A stretch of DNA of 64,000 bases. It comes from Rhizophagus clarus. Taxonomy: Eukaryota; Glomeromycota; Glomeromycetes; Glomerales; Glomeraceae. Below are positions 1 to 9,367 of this stretch, one piece after another. Below the pieces are notes generated by a model. That model saw only the letters and a list, made by a program, of their open reading frames with translations, did not search any database and was not told the DNA's origin. The position numbers and the translations under genes are program-made. Positions within the stretch are counted from its first letter, which is position 1, and every line of letters starts with the position of its first letter. Location of the stretch: positions 310,001 to 374,000 of the forward strand of contig BLAL01000187.1 in NCBI GenBank assembly GCA_015698045.1, in the 5' to 3' direction.

Positions 1-30
1 AATTATTAACTTTTTTTTTCTTTTTTGTAG

Positions 31-273
31 TATTGCTGAATGAATAACATAACTAGACTTTTGAATTAAAGTAAGAAAGGGCTGAAAAAATGTTTTTTAT
101 TATTTTAATTAATTAATTAATTACTTATTTTTTTCTTTTTTATAGTGTTACCAGATAAAAAACATGATTGAACTTTTAGAATTAGGTAAGAAAGGGTTAG
201 GAGAGGCATTATTATTATCTTTTTTAAAAAACTTCCTACTTTTATTTTTATAGGAATGTTAGATGAAATATAG
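31..273 (+). pseudogene. Terminal exons of an unidentified, probably broken gene, with a duplicated 40-nt exon
   Basis: Two 40-nt blocks (31-70 and 146-185) are each preceded by a pyrimidine tract ending in TAG and followed by GTAAGAAAGGG, so both look like exons with the same flanking intron sequence. They resemble each other in sequence (both carry a run ending in CTTTTxGAATTA). A third exon-like block begins after TTTTATAG at 254 and reaches TAG at 273. The second and third blocks read on as CYQIKNMIELLEL then GMLDEI and stop. The first block has stops in all frames, so it is either dead or skipped. The gene continues to the left of the window, so its product cannot be named. Confidence 0.35.
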
Positions 274-280
274 ATAGTAG

Positions 281-1390
281 ATAGGTATTAGGGCTCTGAT
301 CAGTTTTGGTAATTACTGAACTATACTGATCAGTCTTAGTATCAGAGTGGTTTTAGTTTTATAATTTATCAAACTGAAACTTTCAGTTTCGGTATCAGTT
401 TTGTGATTTATCGAACTGATTTACTAATAATAAAAACATTTTTTGAAAAACGTTTTTTTATTAGATAATGTAGTTAAAAAAATGTTTCGTAACATTTTTT
501 TGCAAAATTAGTAAAAACGTTGCGAAATGTTTTTTATATATGTAATTTAATTGTTTCACAACATTATTTTTTCATTTTATTTGAAAACGTTGTGAAACAT
601 TTTTTACAGATAAATGATTTAAAAAAACGTTTCAACCTGTTTGTAAAAAATGTTGCAAAATGTTTTTACATAGGCAATTTAATATAAAAATAACATTTCG
701 CAACATTATTTTTCTATTTTATTTAAAAATATGTTGCGAAACATTTTTTACAGATAATTGATTTAAAAAAAATGTTTCAACCCGTTTGTAAAAAAAGTTG
801 TGAAATGTTTTTTATATAGCGATTTAATATAAAAAATAATGTTTCATAATATTATTTTTCCATTTTATTTAAAAACATTACAAATCATTTTTTATAAGCA
901 ATTTAATATAAAAAACAGCTCACAACATTTTTTTGTGAAATTCGTAAAAAATGGTATAAAACGTTTTTTATATATGCAATTTAATATAAAAAATAACATT
1001 CGCAACGTTATTTTTCCATTTTATTTGAAAATATTGTGAAACGTTTTTTATGAAGTGATTTAATATAAAAAAAACATTTTGCAACATTTTTTTTGAGAAA
1101 CTTGCAAAACTGTTGTGAAACGTTTTTATTAAACAATTTAATATAAAAAAACATTTTGCAATGTTTTTTTGTCACTTTAATAAAAAACGTTATGAAATGT
1201 TTTTTTATAGATAATTTGAAAAAAATGATGCAAACTAATTTTTACTAATAATGTTCAGTAAATCGGTTTAGTTTTTGGTAATTACCAGTCAGTTTCAGTA
1301 ATCACTAATACTGATACTGATCAATTCAGTTCAGTATCAGTTTTTGCAAAAACTGAACTGAACTGAACTGATCAGAGCCCTAATAGATAT
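281..1390. mobile_element. Non-autonomous hAT-type DNA transposon, 1.1 kb, with target duplications
   Basis: The element proper is 289-1382 (1094 bp). It starts TAGGGCTCTGATCAGTT and ends with the exact reverse complement. The flanking 8-mers ATAGGTAT (281-288) and ATAGATAT (1383-1390) match at 7 of 8 positions. TIRs starting TAGGG and 8-bp target duplications are hallmarks of the hAT superfamily. There is no transposase reading frame inside. The interior (about 480-1210) is an array of diverged units about 79 bp long, each with a TTTAATATAAAAA segment and inverted AACGTT-centred arms. The subterminal parts repeat short CAGTTTCAGTAT-like motifs. It must have been mobilised by a transposase from elsewhere; the nearby hAT element at 3083-6099 shares only the TAGGG tip. 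Confidence 0.8.
480..1210. repeat. Tandem array of diverged ~79-bp units inside the hAT-type element
   Basis: The landmark TTTAATATAAAAA recurs near 669, 820, 901, 978, 1058 and 1137, giving spacings near 80 bp (the first is about 150). Between landmarks lie paired inverted arms of the type AAATGTTGCGAAA and TTTCGCAACATT, so each unit could fold as a hairpin. Units differ by many substitutions, so the array is old or was built by diverged copies. The open frame at 839-1039 falls inside the array and is only a by-product. Confidence 0.65.
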
Positions 1391-1568
1391 CATGTAGATG
1401 GAGTTAACTCTGATGTGCAAATACAAAGCTAATGAAATCAATAATATAACTTAATATTTTGACATTATTAAAATGATTTTTATAAAAGCATTCTGTGTTC
1501 TTCATATATTATGTATTTAAAAAAAAATTATCATTTTATTAAATGATCATAGAGTATTGGTATATCAG

Positions 1569-1786
1569 CAGTCATCTTTGTTTTACTGGAAAAAAATTTG
1601 TTATAAAAAAATCCATTATAAAAAGGGTCATTTTTATATATGTTATTTTGTAACTTTACTTTGCCTATAATTAATAAAATTTGGTAAATCAAAAGTTTTT
1701 TTATATTTTAATATCTGTTTCACATTAACAATTTGTTATATAGTATTCTTCGTTATATCAAAGTTCGCTGTAGAGAGGGATGACTG
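1569..1786. mobile_element. Miniature inverted-repeat element, pogo/Tc1-mariner-like
   Basis: The left end reads CAGTCATCTTTGTTTTACTG and the right end reads GTAGAGAGGGATGACTG. The reverse complement of the right end, CAGTCATCCCTCTCTACAGC, has the look of pogo/Fot1-type terminal repeats (CAGT..., then CCTCTCTA, then AACGAA). Inside are repeated TTTGTTATA and CATTATAAAAAGG segments typical of such short derivatives. The right flank continues TA, as expected for a TA target site; the left flank is not clearly TA. There is no coding capacity. Family assignment rests on the terminal sequence only. Confidence 0.45.
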
Positions 1787-2490
1787 TATTATAAAATTAT
1801 AAGTATTTTATAATAAATTAATTTTAAATTTCTTTTTTTTTTATTTATTAATTTTAGAGCATAATTTCATTATTTTAATTAAATAAAATCACTTTTTTTA
1901 TTAAATAAAAGTTGTTTAACAAGATTAAAACTAGTTTAAAATTATCTATATATTAATTTTTTAATAATAGATATAATATTTATAAAGAAAAACATATTTT
2001 TTATAATTATTTTAATTTTACATTAATCAGACGTCCTTTGACAAATTTGCAGAATGCATAGTGTATGATAATTTTCTTTTACCAATACTCACACTTTTTT
2101 CATTAATAAATGATACTGTGACAGATTGAAAGGCAGCCACAGTTCCCTTAATATGAAACGTACTTTTTGGGTACATTAAAACTTTTCAAGTAAATTCTTG
2201 ACTACCGAATATGTGTATTAAATCTCAGTTCAAATTATTTTTTTAATAAATAATAACTTAGAATCAGGAAATGTCAATAGGGTTACTTTTTATAGAAAGT
2301 TTGAATTTAATTATGGGTTTATAGTATTGGTTTTATTGTTATTTTATGTTTTAAGGTTATTTTATTTAATTTTTTAATTTTTATTAGTTTTTTCTTTATC
2401 TTATTATTAGTTTAGTTTTTATGGTTGGGTTAATTTAATATTTAGTTTTAATATTTTTATATTAATTTTTGAGTTGATGAATAATAAGAC

Positions 2491-2612
2491 AGGTTTTAGA
2501 ACTGGAAGTACTTATAGCAAGTTAGAAATGATTATATATTATAATTCTATCTTTACTTAATAAATGATGGTACAGCTTCAACATCTAAAAAAAAAAAAAA
2601 AAAAAAAAAAAT
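2491..2612 (+). repeat. Poly-A-tailed retroposon, copy 1 (diverged)
   Basis: A segment with TTTTAGAACTGGAAGTACTT, then TCTATCTTTACTTAATAAATG, then a run of more than 20 A, matches two other copies in the window (13206-13320 and 14306-14420). The AATAAA signal followed some 25-30 nt later by a long A run shows reverse transcription of a polyadenylated RNA. No coding sequence is included in any copy. Confidence 0.45.
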
Positions 2613-3082
2613 AATTGTTTTAATTTTTAAATTTTTTTTTTTATTAATTTTAAAATATAATTTCACTATTTTAATCAAATGAAATTACTTTTCTTTACTA
2701 AATGAAAATTGTTTATTAATAAAATTAAAATTATTTATATATTAATTTTTTTAATAATAAGTATAATTTTTTCTATATGTTATATAGTAGTTATTAGATA
2801 AGAAAGTTAAAATATTACCATTTACCAAATTGCAAAGCAGTTTAAATGATATTTTAATCATTATACCCAATAATTGTATTATCATATAGATGTTCAAGAT
2901 TATATTTTTATAACATTATAATATTATCAGTATAAATAAACTAATCAATAAACTATTTTAAACTATTTTTTTTCTTCTTTTTTCCTTTATACTTATATTC
3001 AAATAAATAAAATATCATAATGAAACAAAAAATTTTAAAAAGTAAAAGAAATAAAGTATCATATATTTTAAATTATTTTGCT

Positions 3083-6000
3083 TAGGGAATTGAGTCGACA
3101 CCCAAAATCATTGTTCGATTAATTGGTTAAAATTTTTTAGGCAAGATCGACCAAAATCGACTAATAAGCTGTAATCGATTAAAGTTCGATTAGGTATACT
3201 CGATCTAATAAACTCGAACAATTAATTGAATAATTAATCGATTAAATGTCATAAATAATTAGTATTTTATTAGTAAATTAAAATAAATAAAAAATAAATA
3301 TAATAGTATTTATGCAGTTTTATACTTTCGCATTATTTATTTATAAGGAACCATTAGTTTTACATAGTTTCAAAATTATTATTAAATTGACATACAGTAC
3401 ATGTCAAACAAACTACTTAAATACATTAAAATATTTGCTATTTCTCTTGAGAAATAATAATTCAATAACTGTAGATGCTTTTAACCGGTTCCTTTCTTCA
3501 CAAATTTGATTTCCAGCATCACTGAATAGTCTTTCACTTGGAACTGATGTGGCTGGTATACATAAATATTTACGAGCTAATTCATATAACACTGGAAATG
3601 AATCTTTATTATTTTGCCACCATTGAAAAGGATTGGTATCGTAAGAAGCTTGAGAAGTCCTAAAATAATTGTTAAATTCAGTGTCTTCATTTTCTTCTAT
3701 AACTTGAGGGCCAAAAATATATGCGTGAAAATGGTCAATTGATGAATTATTATTAGAAAAATTTTCTTTGGGTTGTGTATTATTTTGAGGCTTAATCTCA
3801 TCATACTGAACTTTCAGTTCAACCTTTACTCTTTCTCGCAATTCATTAGGCCAACCATGTGTTCTTTTGCATCAGGGATCAATCATTCCAATAATCAAAT
3901 AAAGCACCATAAATTTCCTTTTGAACTTTATTAATTATAAATGCAGTATTTAGCTGTTGTTGATGATGTTGACGTTGAGGTTGTTGTTGATGTTGTTGAT
4001 GTTGAGATTGTTGTTGTTGAGATTATTGTTGAAGTTGTTAATGTTGAGATTGTTATCTTGTAGTAACATTTGGCTGTATATGCTGTTCATCTTCTTCCTC
4101 TTTATCTGACTCACTTTCCCCCTCATCCTCATCATCACTTTCTTCATCATCATTTTCTAATTCATCATCATCTATAGTTACATTAATAATTATTAAAAAT
4201 TAGAAGTTGAAATAAAAAAATAAAAAAAATTTTTAAACAATTAAAAATTTTCATCACCATTACCTTCAATACCTTCTTCATTTTCATCATCATCTTCAAT
4301 TAAAGGTGTATAGTAAAATCTAATAGATTCTAAAGTTGAATATATTAAGGATATTGTGCAATATTTTTCATCATCCAAAAATGTGGTTGCACGCTCAATT
4401 GGTTGAAATAATTTGCACAATTCTTCTAATAATTTCCATTCACAATCTTTTAAATATCTTTTTCTTAATTTTTTCCAATCTTTTATTGCGCTACTGTTTG
4501 AATCTAGTCTTAAAGTTACTAGCGTCCTTTTTATTGCTTCTTTTAATTCTAATAATCTTTTCCAAGATGCTAAAGTAGATCCCCACCTTGTTTTACAATC
4601 AGCAATAGTACGAAGGATTTGCAGAGAACCACCTGGAATATTAATTAGTTCATTGGAATCTTGTAATTTCCTATCAGATGATGTTAAAGTTTGTCTTGTA
4701 ATTTCTTTATTTAAATTTGCAATTTCAATTTGTGCTTGTTCTAGACGTTCAGCTTGTTTAGGTGAATTGAAAAATTGATTAAGTTTTTGAAATCTACATA
4801 CATATGACTTAATTTTACGCAATCCTTTCATTACACATAACTGAAGCATATGAAAAGTACATGCAATCCTATCTACACCATCCCACTCTCTAATCGCTTT
4901 TACTACATTTGCCCCATTATCTGTAACTGCATATTTTACTTTATCATTTAAATGAAGTTCCTGAATTTTTTTTATTAATGCTAAACGAATATTTTCAGCT
5001 ATATGAGAATATTTAATAAGATCAATACAAATAAGGATATCATATAATTCCATATTAGGAGTTAACCAATGACTGGTAATACCAATATAGCCTTGATTAT
5101 TACAGGCAGTTCATAAATCAGTTGTAATAGTTGCATAAGTACAAGTTTCATTGATCAATTGCTTCATTTGCAAAAGTGCTTCTTGATAACCAGCTCCAAT
5201 ATCAGCTTTTAGTGTTCTGTAACATGGTACAATAAAGGCAGGATCCACTCTTTTTATAAACCATTTAAAACCTTCTCCTACAATTGTAGCAAATGGTCGC
5301 CCATCAGTAACCAGCCAATCTGTAAAACCATTACGTAAATATTGCTGTTTGGGTTCTTTATGTGGAGTGAATTTTTTAATTTGATCATCTATTTTAAGTT
5401 GCTTATTTCAATAAAACAAAAGAAAATTTATTAATTATTTATTCAAATTAATTCAATTTAACAATTTTATTTACCTGCTCCTTTTTTTTATTAAACACTT
5501 TATGTTTATCACCCAAATGATAACTCATGCTTGAAGTTTGTGTTTTATATAGCAAACTTGCGCCACACACTATTTCATTTTCACCATCTTTTTCTATATA
5601 TTGACAATACACATGCCCGTCTGTTTTCTCTACAAAGTAATCCCACACCCAACTGATTTTATTTGCAGATTTTAGGATAATTTGTGGTTCTTGTTTATCT
5701 GTAATATCACTTACCAAACGTTTTGATGCATGTAAAGATTCAGTGGAACTATTTGCACGTTTTGGAGGCATTATTTACATTAAAAGAGTTTATTAATACT
5801 ATAAGTAGAGAGTGTGAAAGAAAGAAACTTTCTTACTTGTTATAAAGAAAAATTAGCAAAGTTGCTATTTTAAGGGTTTATCATGTTTATTTAACCAATT
5901 TTATCATTAAAGCATGATTAATATTTTAATCGATTTATTTTATTCGAGTATTATATAATCGATTTTACATATTGCAAATTTATTCGATTATATGTTGATC

Positions 6001-6099
6001 GATTTTAATTTTTCGAGTACTCGATACACAAAATCATTAGTCGAGTCACTTGACTTGATTAACCATGATCAATTTTGAATTGGTCAACTCAATTCCCTA
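3083..6099 (-). mobile_element. hAT superfamily DNA transposon with perfect 8-bp target duplications
   Basis: The element is 3017 bp. The left end is TAGGGAATTGAGTCGAC and the right end is the reverse complement of TAGGGAATTGAGTTGACC. ATTTTGCT occurs on both sides (3075-3082 and 6100-6107) as an exact 8-bp target duplication. Subterminal regions are packed with TCGATTA/TAATCGA repeats (3110-3250 and 5930-6060), the usual hAT transposase-binding landscape. The transposase gene runs on the minus strand, 5771 to 3413. Perfect target duplications and few lesions argue for a fairly recent insertion. Confidence 0.93.
3413..5771 (-). pseudogene. hAT transposase gene, lightly broken (BED finger, RNase H-like core, C-terminal dimerisation domain)
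   Basis: The ATG at 5771 opens a basic N-terminus, then a BED-type zinc finger (CQYIEKDGENEIVCG followed by YHLGDKH). A GT-AG intron (about 5472 to 5405) joins it to the RNase H-like core, where VTDNGANVVKAI and CTFHMLQL are the catalytic-domain landmarks. The core continues to about 4260, followed by another intron and an acidic, then Gln-rich linker. The dimerisation region (3841-3413) has PFQWWQ, YLCIPATSVPSERLFS and a stop after FNVFK. Defects: one Trp-to-stop change in the motif TTDL*TACNNQGY near 5113, several CAA-to-TAA stops in the Gln linker around 4020-4065, and a frame slip near 3890. As it stands it should not make an active transposase. Confidence 0.88.
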
Positions 6100-6107
6100 A
6101 TTTTGCT

Positions 6108-7224
6108 TTATTTTGCAATTATTTTAATAATATGTATACAGTATTTTATATTTAGAATATTTAAAAACTACTACTTCTATAAAAAAAAAGGTTAAATTTT
6201 ACCATGAATTTTTAAAAGTTAAAAATACAATTAATGTAACAAATACTTGAATGGATTTGCTAAAGAAATTTTGTAATAAATAATTATATATTAGTATAAT
6301 TCAAGATATAGAAAATAAATAAGTTTTAATTAAATAATTATATGTTTATTTACTAATATAAGTAAAAGGAGTAGTTTTGTCTATTCTATCAATTCTGTTA
6401 GATTTTTTTTTGCAGCTATTAATTACTTTCTTTAAAATTATTAAAAAATTAAAAATATTAATTTATATAATGATATACATTTTAAAAGTATAAGGAAAGT
6501 TATAAATAAAAAAATTAGATATCTTTCTAATAATAGTAAAAATGAAACTAAAGGATTAGATTTATTAGAAATTGATGAAATTACACAAATTTTAAATCAT
6601 AAATTATTAGATAATTTCATATCTGAAAGATTTTTAAAAAGAGTATTTTTTATTAATGCAATATATCTTAGACTTTATAAAGAAAAACATATACTACTTA
6701 ATACAACTGATTTTGTTAAATATAAAGATAGTAAATATACTATTTTTATCTATTGTTTTAAGAATAATTAATATGGATTTACTGAAAATTGTGAAAAGGC
6801 AGACAAATTAACTTTATTAAATCATCCAAATATTACTCTGTTTATTGATAAATATTTATCATTATTTTGGACTAAGTTTCAGATTTTAACTTCAAAAGGT
6901 AAAACGTTTTATTAATCACAAAACAGTTTTGCCTGTGATATTAGTAAAAAACATTGATTATTAATAAATAATATGTAAATTATATTTATTGATTTTTTTG
7001 TTTTTTTTTTGTATTATAATTTATTTAGTATTACTTAAGAAGACTTTTAAAAATTAATAAAATACTATTAGACTATTATTATAATTAACCAATGCAAATT
7101 TGCAATTAGAAATTTTGATAAATATTGATCACTTTAAAAAATTATTTAATTATAGTATAATTCTTTAGCTTAAAGAAAAAATTAATTTAGCATAAAATTT
7201 AATTTTAATTATGAGGTTTACTAT
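6108..7224. other. AT-rich stretch with a decayed coding-like frame
   Basis: On the plus strand 6445-6915 reads as one frame of about 157 codons broken by a single TAA at 6769-6771. The first part, 108 codons without a stop and without ATG, contains LDLLEIDEITQILNHKLLD and NAIYLRLYKEKHILL. It is rich in Asn, Lys, Ile and Leu. I do not recognise the family. In DNA this AT-rich a 108-codon open run is unusual by chance, so it is probably the remnant of an exon. The rest of the stretch shows nothing supportable. Confidence 0.3.
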
Positions 7225-7841
7225 TTACTACCACTGGTAGTGAACACTAGTATCACGTGATTTTATTGTAATTTTATAATTCAGGCCAGAATTAAGTGAT
7301 CTGTATAAAAATATCCTTTTTTGGAAATTAATATTACATAAAATTTCAAGTAAAGTAATTTCCAAAAATGGGGAGCGTCTAAAGCTGTGTTTGATCATGT
7401 GATTTTTAATAGTATCAGTGTGATAGATAAGGGTGTGACAAATTAAATTTCACCTGCTGTAAAAAACTGTTCCTGAGATACATAATAAAAATGGACAACT
7501 GAGGTGTGATGAGGGGGTGACTAATAGTATATAATCACGTGATCGAACATGGCTTTAGACGTTCTCCAAAAATGGGAAAAAAATTTTTTGTGGAATGGGT
7601 ATCACCTAAAATGGATATTCTGTGTGATACAAAGTTCTAATATGGCAATTTTAATATTCTGGCCAGAATTATGAAAAAAATAGGGATGTGACAGATAATG
7701 TGTGACGAATAGAATTTTTAGCATGAAAAAAATTCTGTTTTTAAAATACTTATAAAAAAATGAAGAAGGAGGGGGTGTGATACAGGTGACAAATAAAATC
7801 ACATGACACTGGTGCTGATCACCAGTGGTGATGCGTAGTAA
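7225..7841. mobile_element. Palindromic miniature element with CACGTGA-bearing terminal repeats
   Basis: The left end (TTACTACCACTGGTAGTG, then ATCACGTGATTTTA) and the inverted right end (TTACTACGCATCACCACTGG, then GTCATGTGATTTTA) form imperfect terminal repeats of about 41-48 bp. The body is built of recurrent GGTGTGA, GTGACAAAT and GGCCAGAATTA segments on both halves, so most of the 617 bp can fold back. No reading frame of note. A related arrangement (GGTGTGATGCAGG, then AATCACGTGA) is seen at 57830-57900. The superfamily is not clear because no clean target duplication is visible. Confidence 0.55.
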
Positions 7842-8497
7842 TTTTTTTTAATTATTTATTATCTTTTACATACTTTTTTAAAATTATAGTATAAAATACT
7901 AAATAATAATATCAAACTATAGTAGTTTTTATTATAATCTAAAAGTAACATTAGTAATATTTAATTTATATAACATATTATATTAAAAATATTTGTAATA
8001 TTATAGTTATTTTTAATTTTGTTTGAAAAATATTAGTACAATAAAAACAGTATGATCCTATTTGGCTGTATAATAACTTTAAAATATAATTTTATCATTT
8101 TAATTAAAATAAAATTATTTTTTTTTATTATACTTAAAGTTTTAATAAATTAATATAATAATATTAATAATATTTTAAATAAAATATATATTTTATATTA
8201 TGTAACTGGTAATTTTTATTTCTAATAAACATTAAATAAAATTACCCTTATAATTAAATTATTAAATTTAAAAATAGGTTATTATATAATTTATTATTGT
8301 AAAATTTAAAATTAGTAAATTAAAATTGTAAAATTTTTTATATAAAAAAATATTAAAAAATTTATACAATATACAATATGTAAAATTATTAAAATAATAT
8401 ATAAAAGTATATAAGTATAATTAATCTAATATTATTGATTTATATATTTATTATTTTATAATGGATGTTTAAAAATATTTGGTAAATCTTTTTTTTT

Positions 8498-8667
8498 TTT
8501 AAGTTTAACTGCATTAATTTATCATTCAATAACTGTAAAAAAATAGGCAATAGCTTATTAGAATTACCATAATAAGATGTATTTAATAGTAATAAAATTA
8601 TATTTTTAGCTTTAATATATAAGAAATAATTATTAAAATTTTTTAAATCATAAAATATTGATAATTT
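8498..8667 (-). pseudogene. Coding-like fragment, inverted partner of 8935-9095
   Basis: On the minus strand this reads KLSIFYDLKNFNNYFLYIKA, later YYGNSNKLLPIFLQLLNDKL and MQLNLKK. The plus-strand segment 8935-9095 reads KLLVFYDLKNFDNCF, then YIKALSLLDV, HHDNSDKPLIIFLWLLDDEL and MRLNLKPF. The two are clearly homologous and in opposite orientation, about 270 bp apart. The protein family is unknown to me. Confidence 0.4.
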
Positions 8668-8934
8668 TTCATTTATTGAAAAAGTATTACTATTTAATAT
8701 ATCTTATTATAATTATTCTAATATATTCAATAAATGGTATATTGTTTTAATTATCTTACATGTGAAATTGAAAAAAACTATTAAACATTAAAATTTTTAA
8801 AAATCATGTAAAAATCAAAAATAGTACACTGTTTATTGAACATAAAAAGATAAATAAAAGCTTATTATCATCATGATAAGATATATCAAATGGTAGTATT
8901 TTTATATTTCTATCTTCAATAGATAAAAAATTAT

Positions 8935-9095
8935 TAGTATTTTATGATTTAAAGAATTTTGATAATTGTTTCTAATACATTAAAGCTTTATCACTATTAG
9001 ATGTACCTCATCATGATAATTCTGACAAGCCTTTGATTATTTTTCTATGGTTACTGGATGATGAATTAATGCGGTTAAACCTTAAACCTTTTTAG
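8935..9095 (+). pseudogene. Coding-like fragment, C-terminal end of an unknown protein
   Basis: The frame reads KLLVFYDLKNFDNCF, one in-frame TAA, then YIKALSLLDVPHHDNSDKP, LIIFLWLLDDELMRLNLKPF and a TAG stop at 9093-9095. Its relative on the opposite strand (8498-8667) lacks this terminal stop and has changed at many positions. The conserved spacing of residues between the two suggests that both come from a repeated gene or element family. No function can be given. Confidence 0.4.
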
Positions 9096-9232
9096 ATATA
9101 ATTAAATTAAATTAAATATTTATTATATAATATATATATGAAACAATAATTATTTTAATTATTTTAATTTTAGATTTAAAATATTTTAACTTTGAATATT
9201 TAAATTAATTTTACTATGTTACATTCAAGTAG

Positions 9233-9367
9233 CATCCGTGAGACCGTGACATGAGATGCAAATCAACCAAAAATTTTGGGACCCCAGAATACATATAAAG
9301 AGGGGGCCGTGAAATATTTTAACTGGGGACATATAAAGAGGGGTCATAACCTGTCATGACACGGATG
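9233..9367. repeat. Short inverted-repeat element (possible 135-bp MITE)
   Basis: It begins CATCCGTGAGACCGTGACAT and ends CTGTCATGACACGGATG, giving an 8-bp exact terminal inversion (CATCCGTG) with further partial match (GTCATGACA). Inside, ACATATAAAGAGGGG occurs twice. The base composition is much less AT-rich than the surroundings. No target duplication is evident, so mobility is only a guess. Confidence 0.3.

Larger units (their letters stand above)
1391..3074. other. Gene-free, repeat-bearing AT-rich stretch
   Basis: Apart from the miniature element at 1569-1786 and the poly-A-tailed repeat at about 2491-2610, this stretch holds a direct repeat of about 190 bp. Copies near 1800-1990 and 2610-2790 share the string of segments ending TATATATTAATTTTTTAATAATA; a third, weaker copy lies near 8080-8200. 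No supportable reading frame was seen. Confidence 0.5.
7842..9232. other. AT-rich stretch with an inverted pair of coding-like fragments
   Basis: The interval holds the two related fragments listed separately (8498-8667 minus, 8935-9095 plus) and a weak copy of the dispersed repeat near 8080-8200. Otherwise it is A/T-rich sequence in which I see no gene. Confidence 0.4.

Noticed and set aside
4336-4778. Plus-strand frames inside the hAT element
   Set aside because: They run antisense through the transposase core, which has recognisable domains on the minus strand.
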